From Marinovum sp034669705 (lineage in GTDB: Bacteria > Pseudomonadota > Alphaproteobacteria > Rhodobacterales > Rhodobacteraceae): 64,000 nucleotides of DNA. Shown piece after piece: positions 8,156 through 15,429 of this stretch (position 1 is the stretch's first letter; the number at the start of each line of letters is the position of its first letter). The translations under genes were made by a program, and so were the position numbers. The notes beneath the pieces were generated by a model. It did not search any database. It was given only the letters and a program-made list of their open reading frames with translations, and was not told the origin of the DNA. Location of the stretch: assembly GCF_034669705.1 (NCBI RefSeq), contig NZ_JAXMOR010000005.1, positions 1 to 64,000 on the forward strand. The letters are read 5' to 3'.

Positions 8156-9676
8156 TTACCCGACAGAGCCTTCCAGCGAGATCGCCACCAGCTGCTGCGC
8201 TTCGAGCGCGAACTCCATCGGCAGCGCCTGCAGCACTTCCTTGGCAAAGCCGTTGACGATCAGCGCCACCGCTTCCTCCTCGTCCATGCCGCGCTGGCGG
8301 CAATAGAACATCTGGTCGTCGTCGACCTTGGAGGTGGTGGCCTCATGCTCGACCCGCGAGGAATTGTTCCTCACCTCGATGTAGGGCACCGTATGGGCCC
8401 CGCATTTGTCACCGATCAGCAGGCTGTCGCACTGGGTGTAGTTGCGCGAGTTCTTGGCCTTCGGATGCATCGACACCAGCCCGCGATAGGTGTTCTGCGC
8501 AAAGCCGGCGCTGATCCCCTTGGACACGATCCGCGAGCGGGTGTTCTTGCCCAGGTGCACCATCTTGGTGCCGGTGTCGGCCTGCTGGTGGTTGTTGGTG
8601 ATGGCGATCGAATAGAACTCGCCCTGGCTCTCGTCACCGCGCAGGATGCAGGAGGGGTATTTCCAGGTCACCGCAGAGCCGGTCTCGACCTGGGTCCACA
8701 TGCATTTCGCCCGGTCGCCGCGGCAATCGGCCCGCTTGGTGACGAAGTTGTAGATCCCGCCCTTGCCGTTCTCATCGCCCGGATACCAGTTCTGCACGGT
8801 CGAGTATTTCACCTCGGCGTCTTCCTCGACGACGATCTCGACCACGGCGGCATGCAGCTGGCTGATGTCGCGCTGCGGCGCGGTGCAGCCTTCGAGGTAG
8901 GAGACGTAGGAGCCCTTGTCGGCGATGATCAGCGTCCGCTCGAACTGGCCGGTGTTCTCGGCGTTGATGCGGAAATAGGTGCTGAGCTCCATCGGGCAGC
9001 GCACGCCCGGCGGCACATAGACAAACGACCCGTCAGAGAACACCGCCGAGTTCAGCGTCGCATAGAAGTTGTCAGAGACCGGGACCACGGAACCGAGGTA
9101 TTTCTTCACCAGCTCCGGATGCTCGCGGATCGCCTCGGAGATCGAGCAGAAGATCACGCCGGCCTTCTTCAGTTCTTTCTGGAAGGTGGTGCCGACGGAG
9201 ACCGAATCGAACACCGCGTCGACCGCCACCTTGCGGCCTTCGGCGGGCGCCTCCTCGGCACCTTCGACACCGGCGAGGATCATCTGTTCCTTCAGCGGGA
9301 TGCCCAGCTTCTCGTAGGTCGCCAGCAGCTTGGGGTCGACCTCGTCGAGCGACTTGGGCTTCTCCATCATGCTCTTGGGGCGGGCATAGTAATACTGGTC
9401 CTGAAAGTCGATCTCGGGATAGTCGACCATCGCCCAGTCCGGCTCCTTCATCTTCAGCCAGCGCTCATAGGCCGCCAGCCGCCACTCGGTCATCCACTCG
9501 GGTTCGTCGTTGTTCTTGGAAATCAGCCGGACGATGTCATGCGTCAGCCCCTTGGGGGCATAGTCCATCTCGATCTCGGTTTCCCAGCCATACTTGTAGG
9601 TGCTGACCTCGCGGACCGCATCCACGGTCTCCTGGTCGACGCCGTCTTTGACCTGGGTCTGGTCAAGAGCTGCCAT
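8156..9676 (-). CDS. sufB: SufB, FeS assembly scaffold subunit
   Basis: Scaffold protein of the SufBC2D complex (506 aa) on which nascent Fe-S clusters are built. The long SufB-type N-terminal region is present (YKYGWETEIEMDYAPKGL), followed by the beta-helix core with FVYVPPGVRCPMELSTYFRI and YLEGCTAPQRD. The conserved C-terminal block NNSSRVEHEATTSKVDDDQM carries the Glu/His implicated in cluster assembly. The ATG at 9676 follows a strong GGAGG, so I prefer it to the start seven codons upstream. Confidence 0.97.
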   Translation of the reverse strand: MAALDQTQVKDGVDQETVDAVREVSTYKYGWETEIEMDYAPKGLTHDIVRLISKNNDEPEWMTEWRLAAYERWLKMKEPDWAMVDYPEIDFQDQYYYARPKSMMEKPKSLDEVDPKLLATYEKLGIPLKEQMILAGVEGAEEAPAEGRKVAVDAVFDSVSVGTTFQKELKKAGVIFCSISEAIREHPELVKKYLGSVVPVSDNFYATLNSAVFSDGSFVYVPPGVRCPMELSTYFRINAENTGQFERTLIIADKGSYVSYLEGCTAPQRDISQLHAAVVEIVVEEDAEVKYSTVQNWYPGDENGKGGIYNFVTKRADCRGDRAKCMWTQVETGSAVTWKYPSCILRGDESQGEFYSIAITNNHQQADTGTKMVHLGKNTRSRIVSKGISAGFAQNTYRGLVSMHPKAKNSRNYTQCDSLLIGDKCGAHTVPYIEVRNNSSRVEHEATTSKVDDDQMFYCRQRGMDEEEAVALIVNGFAKEVLQALPMEFALEAQQLVAISLEGSVG

Positions 9677-9693
9677 GATATCTACCTCCGGTG

Positions 9694-10737
9694 TCACGCC
9701 GCACGGGCGCGATGCTTCTCATATGCTGTGCACCACGCCTCGGCAAAGCGCAGCACGTCGTCTTCCGTGTTCGAAGGGCCAAGGCTCACCCGGATCGCAC
9801 AGGCCGCCTCTTGCTCTCCATATCCCATCGCGCGCAACACGCGGCTGGATTTGACCTTGCCGCTGGAACAGGCGGATCCGGCGCTGATCGCGAACCCGGC
9901 CAGGTCCATCGCCATGACCTGCGTCTCGCCCTTCCAGCCCGGTGCGATCAGGCAAAGGGTGTTGGGCAGGCGCGACGTCGATTTCCCGACTAAAATAATC
10001 TCTTTTTCACGAGCCTCAATGGCTTTTTCTAGAATATTTCTAAGTTCCGCCACCCGCTCCCAGACACCGGCCTCAAGATCACGCACCGCCTGCGCGGCTG
10101 CGGCGCCGAATCCGGCGATGCCGATCACGTTCTCGGTGCCCGACCGGCGGCCCATCTCCTGGCCGCCGCCGCGGATCTGGGCCGTGATATCCAGCCCTCG
10201 CTGCAGCACCAGCGCGCCGACCCCCTTCGGGCCGCCCAGCTTATGCGCCGAGACCAGCGCCATCTCCGCCCCCGACCAGGCAAAGGAAAACGGCAGCTTG
10301 CCAAAGGCCTGCACCGCATCGGTCAGCGCCAGACCAGTGGGCAGTTCCTGCAGGATGCCGGTCTCGCTGTTGGCCACCTGCAACGCCGTTCGCGCCGGAT
10401 CCGCCACCGTCACCCGGCCCGCGCCATCCACCGCCAGCGCATCCTCGGTCCAGGCGCCGACGCAATCATGCTCGATGCCGCCAGACACCAGACCGCGCCC
10501 GGCCAGCGCCAGTGCCGCCGCCTCGGTCGCACCGGAAGTGAAAACGATATCCGCCTCTCCGGCGCCCAGGGCCTCGGCCAACTGTCGCCGTGCGGTTTCA
10601 ATCAGACCCTTGGCGCGGCGGCCCTCGGAATGCACCGACGACGGGTTGCCCACCACGTCCATCGCCTTGACCATCGCCGCCCGTGCCGCCTCGCACAGCG
10701 GCGCCGTGGCATTGTGATCGAGATACACCCGCCTCAC
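9694..10737 (-). CDS. NifS/IscS-like cysteine desulfurase
   Basis: A group I-type cysteine desulfurase (347 aa), the second such enzyme in this operon besides sufS. The N-terminus VYLDHNATAPLC is the family signature, the PLP lysine is in SAHKLGGPKGVGAL near residue 190, and the catalytic cysteine is in ISAGSACSSGKVKSSRVL near residue 295. The start is a GTG at 10737. It follows iscR and precedes sufB, the usual order in Rhodobacteraceae. Codons for residues about 230-255 (nt 9981-10047) are conspicuously A+T-rich compared with both flanks, although the frame stays intact. Confidence 0.9.
   Translation of the reverse strand: MRRVYLDHNATAPLCEAARAAMVKAMDVVGNPSSVHSEGRRAKGLIETARRQLAEALGAGEADIVFTSGATEAAALALAGRGLVSGGIEHDCVGAWTEDALAVDGAGRVTVADPARTALQVANSETGILQELPTGLALTDAVQAFGKLPFSFAWSGAEMALVSAHKLGGPKGVGALVLQRGLDITAQIRGGGQEMGRRSGTENVIGIAGFGAAAAQAVRDLEAGVWERVAELRNILEKAIEAREKEIILVGKSTSRLPNTLCLIAPGWKGETQVMAMDLAGFAISAGSACSSGKVKSSRVLRAMGYGEQEAACAIRVSLGPSNTEDDVLRFAEAWCTAYEKHRARAA
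9981..10047. other. A+T-rich patch inside the cysteine desulfurase gene
   Basis: By my count 22 of 67 bases are G or C here, against clearly G+C-dominated sequence on both sides. The reading frame continues through it (helix ELRNILEKAIEAREKEI then strand IILVGKS). Confidence 0.6.
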
Positions 10738-10743
10738 GCACCC

Positions 10744-10812
10744 GCTCCTTCATCTTGCCCGAAAACCTCCGGGGGGACTCGCCAAAGGCGATGGGGGGCT
10801 GGCCCCCCTGCA
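10744..10812 (-). repeat. Dispersed terminator-like repeat, copy 1
   Basis: On the minus strand it reads GGGGGG-CCA-GCCCCCC, then GCCTTTGGCGA, then CCCCCCGGAGG and a TTTTCGGGCAAGATGAAG tail. The same module order occurs at 40462-40520, 48466-48524 and 49855-49919, and in part at 12841-12905. It lies between iscR and the cysteine desulfurase gene. Confidence 0.7.
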
Positions 10813-10815
10813 CCC

Positions 10816-11277
10816 TCAGCCATCATCGACCACCGAGAACAATCCCGGCACCGCCGGACAGGGTGCCAGCTCGTTGCCGACGATATCCGACAGCCGGGTC
10901 TGGTGCAGGAAGACATAGACATGCGCCGAGAGCCCCTCCCACAACCGGTTCGAAAGCGATTGCGCCCTGCTGCCAGACAGACCGCCACTGGCGCCGGCGC
11001 CCTTGTGCATGGCGTCCACCGTCTCGTCCACCGCCGAAAGCACTTCGACCACGCGGATCTCGGTCGCAGGCCGCGCCAGGCGATAGCCGCCGCCGGGGCC
11101 GCGCACCGAGGCCACGAGTTCGGCCCGGCGCAACTTGACGAAGAGCTGTTCGAGATAGGGCAGCGAAATATCCTGGCGCTGCGAGATCTCGCCCAGCGTC
11201 ACCAGCCGCCCCTCCGGCTGCAGCGCGATATCGACCAGCGCCACCATCGCATAGCGCCCCTTGGTACTCAGCTTCAT
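10816..11277 (-). CDS. iscR: IscR-type Rrf2 family regulator
   Basis: Rrf2-family winged-helix regulator (153 aa) expected to sense Fe-S status and control the suf operon it heads. The N-terminus MKLSTKGRYAMVALVDIAL and the DNA-contact segment LVASVRGPGGGYRLARP are canonical. The three clustered cysteines that ligate the cluster in enterobacterial IscR are absent: the corresponding loop reads KGAGASGGLSGSRAQSL. The only cysteine is at residue 140. Single-cysteine IscR with atypical cluster binding has been described in Rhodobacter sphaeroides, so this is probably a lineage trait and not damage. Confidence 0.9.
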   Translation of the reverse strand: MKLSTKGRYAMVALVDIALQPEGRLVTLGEISQRQDISLPYLEQLFVKLRRAELVASVRGPGGGYRLARPATEIRVVEVLSAVDETVDAMHKGAGASGGLSGSRAQSLSNRLWEGLSAHVYVFLHQTRLSDIVGNELAPCPAVPGLFSVVDDG

Positions 11278-11367
11278 CGGTTCTCCCCCAGGGCGCCTGC
11301 TGGCCAGTTGACCTCAGTAACCATTAGGCTTATCTGCCACAAGCCCCGTTCCGCTTCCGGCATCGGG

Positions 11368-11384
11368 TTTAGAACCATTCTAAG
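11368..11384. promoter_or_regulatory. Irr-type iron control box over the iscR -10
   Basis: The palindrome TTTAGAACCATTCTAAG closely matches the alphaproteobacterial Irr/ICE consensus TTTAGAA-N3-TTCTAAA. It overlaps the predicted -10 of the iscR promoter, a position compatible with repression of the suf operon by Irr. The match is seen in the sequence; the regulator assignment comes from known Irr sites. Confidence 0.75.
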
Positions 11385-11405
11385 GTAGTCGAGCAATTGC
11401 GTCAA
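11377..11405 (-). promoter_or_regulatory. Sigma-70 promoter of the iscR-suf operon
   Basis: On the minus strand TTGACG (11400-11405) is followed after 17 bp by TAGAAT (11377-11382), about 100 bp upstream of the iscR ATG. Hexamers and spacing are near consensus, and the -10 lies inside the Irr-type palindrome. Confidence 0.7.
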
Positions 11406-11440
11406 CAATTGCCGTGCCTGTGCGAGGAGTACAGCCCGTT

Positions 11441-12094
11441 ATGCCCGAGGTCATCTTTCCCGGTCCCGAAGGACGGCTCGAAGGCCGCTATCACCCGCAA
11501 AAGGAGCGCGATGCGCCGATCGCCATCGTGCTGCATCCGCACCCGCAGTTCGGCGGGACGATGAACAACAAGGTCGTCTACAACCTGCATTACGCCTTCT
11601 ACAACATGGGTTTCACCGTGCTGCGGTTCAATTTCCGCGGCGTCGGCCGAAGCCAGGGCGAATATGACCAGGGGGTGGGCGAGCTCTCGGATGCGGCCTC
11701 GGCGCTGGATTACCTGCAGTCGATGAACAACAATTCCAAGCATTGCTGGGTCGCGGGCTTCTCCTTCGGCGCCTGGATCGGCATGCAGTTGCTGATGCGC
11801 CGGCCGGAGATCACCGGCTTCGTCTCGGCCAGCCCGCCGGCCAACATGTATGATTTCTCGTTCTTGGCACCCTGCCCGGCCTCGGGGCTGATCATCAACG
11901 GCACCTCCGACCGGGTCGCGCCGCCGGCTGACACCACGTCTCTGGTGGGCAAGCTGCACGAGCAGAAGGGCATCACCATCACCCATGAAGAGATCGAGGG
12001 CTCGGGCCATTTCTTCGAGAATGATCACATGGACACGATGATCGGCACCGTCTCGGATTACGTCAAACGGCGTCTCACCGAGACCTCGCGCTGA
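11441..12094 (+). CDS. Alpha/beta hydrolase
   Basis: A compact alpha/beta-fold hydrolase (217 aa) of the COG2945 type. The oxyanion segment LHPHPQFGGTMNN is near residue 32, the nucleophile elbow is GFSFGAWIG (GxSxG) near residue 105, the catalytic Asp is in INGTSDRVAPP, and the His is in EGSGHFF near residue 185. The ATG at 11441 follows GAGGAG. It diverges from iscR and is followed after 10 bp by a small conserved gene. The substrate is unknown. Confidence 0.85.
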   Translation: MPEVIFPGPEGRLEGRYHPQKERDAPIAIVLHPHPQFGGTMNNKVVYNLHYAFYNMGFTVLRFNFRGVGRSQGEYDQGVGELSDAASALDYLQSMNNNSKHCWVAGFSFGAWIGMQLLMRRPEITGFVSASPPANMYDFSFLAPCPASGLIINGTSDRVAPPADTTSLVGKLHEQKGITITHEEIEGSGHFFENDHMDTMIGTVSDYVKRRLTETSR

Positions 12095-12104
12095 GGAGAC
12101 CGTC

Positions 12105-12341
12105 ATGGGCGTGACCGAGGATCTGGCCGACGAGCTGGCCCGCGACACCGTCGAGGCGGCCGAGCTGATCGGCAGCGAGACGCTTGTCGCCGATGTCGCC
12201 AAGGTCATCGGCGCCACCTCGACGACGGCCGAAGAGGCCTTTCTGACGGCCGTGCGCGTGCGCATGGCCGCCAAGCGCGGACGGCGCTATCTCGAAGCGC
12301 AGCTGCGCGCCTACGAGGCGCAGATCAAACACCAGGACTAG
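12105..12341 (+). CDS. Small conserved hypothetical protein
   Basis: A 78-residue, mostly helical acidic/Ala-rich protein (MGVTEDLADELARDTVEAAE...) with a basic C-terminal helix. It follows the hydrolase by 10 bp and has a GAGGAG ribosome site overlapping the hydrolase stop region, so the two are likely co-transcribed. No motif or function was recognised. Confidence 0.65.
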   Translation: MGVTEDLADELARDTVEAAELIGSETLVADVAKVIGATSTTAEEAFLTAVRVRMAAKRGRRYLEAQLRAYEAQIKHQD

Positions 12342-12369
12342 ACGCCGCTCTGCGCGCCCTCGCGGGCGC

Positions 12370-13800
12370 TTATCGCGAGGACGGCCCGCCCGGGCCGGAA
12401 GAGCGCGCGCGCACCCGCAGCCAGATGCCGGTGTCAGAGCGCACCGTCAGATGCGCCACCGGCACCGGCGCCGGGCGGTTGCTCAACTCGAAGCGGAAAT
12501 GCCGCAGCAGATACGACAGCAACAGCGGCCCCTCCACCATGGCAAACCCCGCCCCCGGGCAGACCCGCGCCCCGGCAGAAAACGGCAGATAGGCCTCGCG
12601 CAGGCAGGTCTTGCCGTTCTCGGTGGCAAACCGGCCCGGATCGAACCCGTCGGGGTTGTCCCACAGCCGCTCGTGCCGGTGCAGATGCCAGGGGCTGAGC
12701 ACGATCTGGCTGCCCTTGGGCACGTCCCTGTCGCGGAACCGCTCGGGACAGCGCGCCTCACGCACCATCATCGGCACCGGCGGGTAGAGCCTGAGCGCTT
12801 CGCGAAAGACATCGCGGGAGAGCCGAAGGCTGGAGACACAGCTGAAATCGGGGGAGGGCTTGGCGGACCGGCCCTCCGGGGGGAGGTTATTTGGCAAGAT
12901 GAAGGGGAGCGTCTGCGCTTCTTCGGCAAGCCTGTCCTGCCAGTCGGGGTAGAGCGCCATCAGGTAGAGCGCCCAGGCCAGGGCCGAGGCGCTGGTCTCG
13001 TGACCGGCAAGGAAGAAGATCGCCACCTGGTCGACCATCTCGGCGGTGCTGAAGGTCTCGCCGGTCTCCGGGTCGGGTGTGGTCATGATCTTGGTGGCGA
13101 GGTCGGCGGGGGCGGTGCCGGCCTCGATCTCGGCCATGCGATCGGCGGTGAGGCTGGTGATCAGCGTGCGAATGGTGCGCGCTGAGGCCCGCGTGTCGCG
13201 GCGGAAGAACCGCGGCATCCAGCGCGGCAGCGGCACGAAGGCCGCGAGGTTGAGGATCGGCTGGCTGCGCTGGTAGTGGCGGAACTCCGAGAACACCTGC
13301 GCCGCGATCTCGTGCTCGATTGGGATCGAGAACAGGGTGCGGAAGATCACATCGGCCGCCGCATGGCTGGTTTCGGCCTCGACCTCCACGGTCTCGCCGC
13401 ACCGGGGCGCCATGCGCGTCACCGCGCTCTCTGCCGCCGCCAGCATCGCCGGAAAACTGTGGCGCAGGCGGCCGCCTTCGAAGGCGGGGTCGATGATCCG
13501 GCGCTGGCGCTTCCAGGTCTCGCCATTGGTGACGAAGACCGAGTTGCCCAGGAGCGGCCGCAGCCCCTCGCCGATGCGGTCGGACTTGGGGAAATCCTCG
13601 GGCCGCGCCTTCAGGACCTGCTTGACCAGGTCGGGCTGGTTGACAAGGTAGGAGCGAAAGAACGGCGTGCGGAACTCGGCCATCCAGGCGCGGTAGAGCC
13701 GCGCCGGTTGCGCCGAGAGGATATCGCGGCGGAACAGCGAGAGGTAGCGCAGCAGCGAGACCTTGTCGGCGCGGGCGGGCGGTTTGGGCGGGCGTGTCAT
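12370..13800 (-). CDS. Cytochrome P450 with an in-frame insertion
   Basis: Heme-thiolate monooxygenase (476 aa). The I-helix motif is FFLAGHETSAS near residue 265, the K-helix ExxR is in EALRLYPP, and the heme loop FSAGARVCPGAG has the cysteine ligand near residue 415. The ATG at 13800 overlaps the stop of the upstream gene (ATGA). Between LPF and SRDVFREALRLYPP there are about 27 extra residues (ILPNNLPPEGRS... to ...SSLRL) where bacterial P450s normally have none. The corresponding DNA at about 12815-12905 matches, in antisense, a dispersed intergenic repeat of this genome. The frame is kept, so the protein may be made, but the insertion sits directly before the K-helix. Redox partner and substrate are unknown. 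Confidence 0.9.
   Translation of the reverse strand: MTRPPKPPARADKVSLLRYLSLFRRDILSAQPARLYRAWMAEFRTPFFRSYLVNQPDLVKQVLKARPEDFPKSDRIGEGLRPLLGNSVFVTNGETWKRQRRIIDPAFEGGRLRHSFPAMLAAAESAVTRMAPRCGETVEVEAETSHAAADVIFRTLFSIPIEHEIAAQVFSEFRHYQRSQPILNLAAFVPLPRWMPRFFRRDTRASARTIRTLITSLTADRMAEIEAGTAPADLATKIMTTPDPETGETFSTAEMVDQVAIFFLAGHETSASALAWALYLMALYPDWQDRLAEEAQTLPFILPNNLPPEGRSAKPSPDFSCVSSLRLSRDVFREALRLYPPVPMMVREARCPERFRDRDVPKGSQIVLSPWHLHRHERLWDNPDGFDPGRFATENGKTCLREAYLPFSAGARVCPGAGFAMVEGPLLLSYLLRHFRFELSNRPAPVPVAHLTVRSDTGIWLRVRARSSGPGGPSSR
12841..12905 (+). repeat. Dispersed terminator-like repeat, copy 2, inside the P450 gene
   Basis: The plus strand carries TTGGCGGAC, CCCTCCGGGGGGAGG and TTATTTGGCAAGATGAAG in the same order as the intergenic copy at 10744-10812. 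It lies antisense within the P450 coding sequence and accounts for the extra residues before the K-helix. Confidence 0.65.
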
Positions 13801-15047
13801 GGGGCGGTCGAGGTGAAGCGGTTGACCGGCCGGGTGATCGCCGACTTCGACGATCGACGCGCGCGGTAGCGCTCGGCCAGGGTTTTGGGCCCGGCGGTGA
13901 TGCGGAAGTAGTCGTAGTCGCCCGGCCGGTCGAAGGCGCAGAGATACTGGAAGTGCAGCCGGAAGAAGCGCCAACGCAGCGCCTTCCAGCGCGCGGGCGA
14001 CAGCGTCTGGGTGAAGGCGGCCGAGAACACCAGCGGCCATTTCTGGCCCGGTCCGCCCAGCCCGCTCACCGCCACCGGATCGCAGAGCGCGAAGGCACAG
14101 CCGTCGCCGGGCGCGGTGACGTCGGCCCAGAAGATCTCGTCGCGTTCGCAGAGATAGGCCAGATCGGCGCGCAGCCGCCAGGCCCGCGGCAGGAAGGTGA
14201 CCATCGGCACCACCTGGCCAAGGCTGAGAAAACCCAGCGCCGGGCCGTCGGCGCGCACCCGGCCGGAGCGGATCAGGTCGGCCAGCACCGAGACGCCGAG
14301 ATGGGCGCCGGAGGAATGGCCGACCACCAGGATCTCGTCGACCGGATCGTCGCAGGCGGCGGCGATGCTCTCGGTAAAGCTGGCAATGCGCTGTTCGAGT
14401 TCCGGCGGCATGGCGCCGAGCGCCCGGGCGTTGAAGGCGTAATCATGCATCAGGTAATAGACGAAGAGCTTGCCGTCCCAGCGGCGGAACTGCTCGAGCA
14501 TCGCCCAGGCCAGCGCCGCCCCCGCCGCGCCGCCAAGGAGCGGCCCGAAGAGGCCCAGCCAGGGCCGCAGCACCAGGCCGAGCTTCACCCCGCCCCAGAC
14601 CGCCAGCCCCGCCAGCAGCGCCTGGCCCAGCAGCATCACCACCGGGTAGAGCGCGGCAATCACCGGACCCTTCTGCAGCCGGGCCAGCCGCCAGAGCGCG
14701 CCCGAGCCGATATAGACGAGGGCGGTATAGGCCATCCGCAGGTAGCTCATCGCGATGCCGTGACCCATGGAGGACTTGACGATGTCGGACCAGACCAGCA
14801 CCTCGACCTCGGTCTTGACCTCTGCGCCGTCGAAGCGGCCGGTGACGTGCCAGCCGTAGTTGGCGGCTTTCGCGCGCGGTCTGAGGGTGATGTCATAGCC
14901 CGAGATCGCCGCCTGCCGCGTGCCCTGACGACGGTAGAGTTCGCGGTAACGGCGGGGATGGATCGGGTCGTAGCCGGGGATGTAGAACACCCGGCGTTTG
15001 CGGACCGCGCCTGCCGAGCCGGCTGCGCCTGTGTCGGGACTGCTCAT
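13797..15047 (-). CDS. Alpha/beta hydrolase-like membrane protein next to P450
   Basis: A 416-residue protein beginning RKRRVFYIPGYDP, like the first strand and oxyanion loop of an alpha/beta hydrolase, and carrying a GxSxG elbow (VVGHSSGAHLG) near residue 250. Two hydrophobic segments at about residues 130-190 form a hairpin inserted in the fold, so it is probably membrane-anchored. The stop overlaps the P450 ATG, so the two are translationally coupled. The substrate is unknown; a role in preparing or releasing a P450 substrate is only a guess from the coupling. Confidence 0.75.
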   Translation of the reverse strand: MSSPDTGAAGSAGAVRKRRVFYIPGYDPIHPRRYRELYRRQGTRQAAISGYDITLRPRAKAANYGWHVTGRFDGAEVKTEVEVLVWSDIVKSSMGHGIAMSYLRMAYTALVYIGSGALWRLARLQKGPVIAALYPVVMLLGQALLAGLAVWGGVKLGLVLRPWLGLFGPLLGGAAGAALAWAMLEQFRRWDGKLFVYYLMHDYAFNARALGAMPPELEQRIASFTESIAAACDDPVDEILVVGHSSGAHLGVSVLADLIRSGRVRADGPALGFLSLGQVVPMVTFLPRAWRLRADLAYLCERDEIFWADVTAPGDGCAFALCDPVAVSGLGGPGQKWPLVFSAAFTQTLSPARWKALRWRFFRLHFQYLCAFDRPGDYDYFRITAGPKTLAERYRARRSSKSAITRPVNRFTSTAP

Positions 15048-15139
15048 CTGCCACTCGCTCTTTTTCGCCGAGCCTAGCGGGGTTTCGTGGCGAGAGTAAG
15101 GCGCTGGACAAGCCCTGCGCCCGCTCCTAGACCTGCGCC

Positions 15140-15364
15140 ATGACCGAGACCCTTGATGCCACCCACCTGCTTTGCCCCCTGCCCGTTCTCAAGGCGCGCA
15201 AGCGTCTGAAATCGATGCCTGCGGGCGCGATCCTCGAGCTGCGTGCCGACGATCCGGCGGCGGTGGTGGACGTGCCGCATTTCTGCCACGAGGCGGGCCA
15301 TGCGCTGATCGAGACGCGCCCGGACGGTGACGCCGAGATCTACGTGATCCGCAAGGGCGGCTGA
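15140..15364 (+). CDS. tusA: TusA family sulfurtransferase
   Basis: A 74-residue sulfur carrier of the TusA/SirA family. The persulfide-carrying cysteine lies in the N-terminal CPxP motif (HLLCPLPVLKARK) near residue 12, followed by the beta-alpha-beta core. A sulfur-relay role, passing sulfur to tRNA or cofactor biosynthesis, is known for the family. The gene stands alone, divergent from the P450 pair and convergent with rne. Confidence 0.85.
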   Translation: MTETLDATHLLCPLPVLKARKRLKSMPAGAILELRADDPAAVVDVPHFCHEAGHALIETRPDGDAEIYVIRKGG

Positions 15365-15396
15365 CCCTACCCCTCAAGACGGCAGTCAGAAACGAA

Positions 15397-15423
15397 AAAG
15401 CCCCGGCGCATGGCCGGGGCTTT
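15397..15423. terminator. Bidirectional terminator between tusA and rne
   Basis: AAAGCCCCGGC and GCCGGGGCTTT form a strong hairpin with a short loop, flanked by A and T tracts, so it can serve both converging genes. Confidence 0.85.
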
Positions 15424-15429
15424 CTGTCT

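Noticed and set aside
8081..10717. Open frame of 878 codons on the plus strand
   Set aside because: It is antisense to sufB and the cysteine desulfurase gene, both unmistakable. Long antisense frames are normal in high-G+C DNA.
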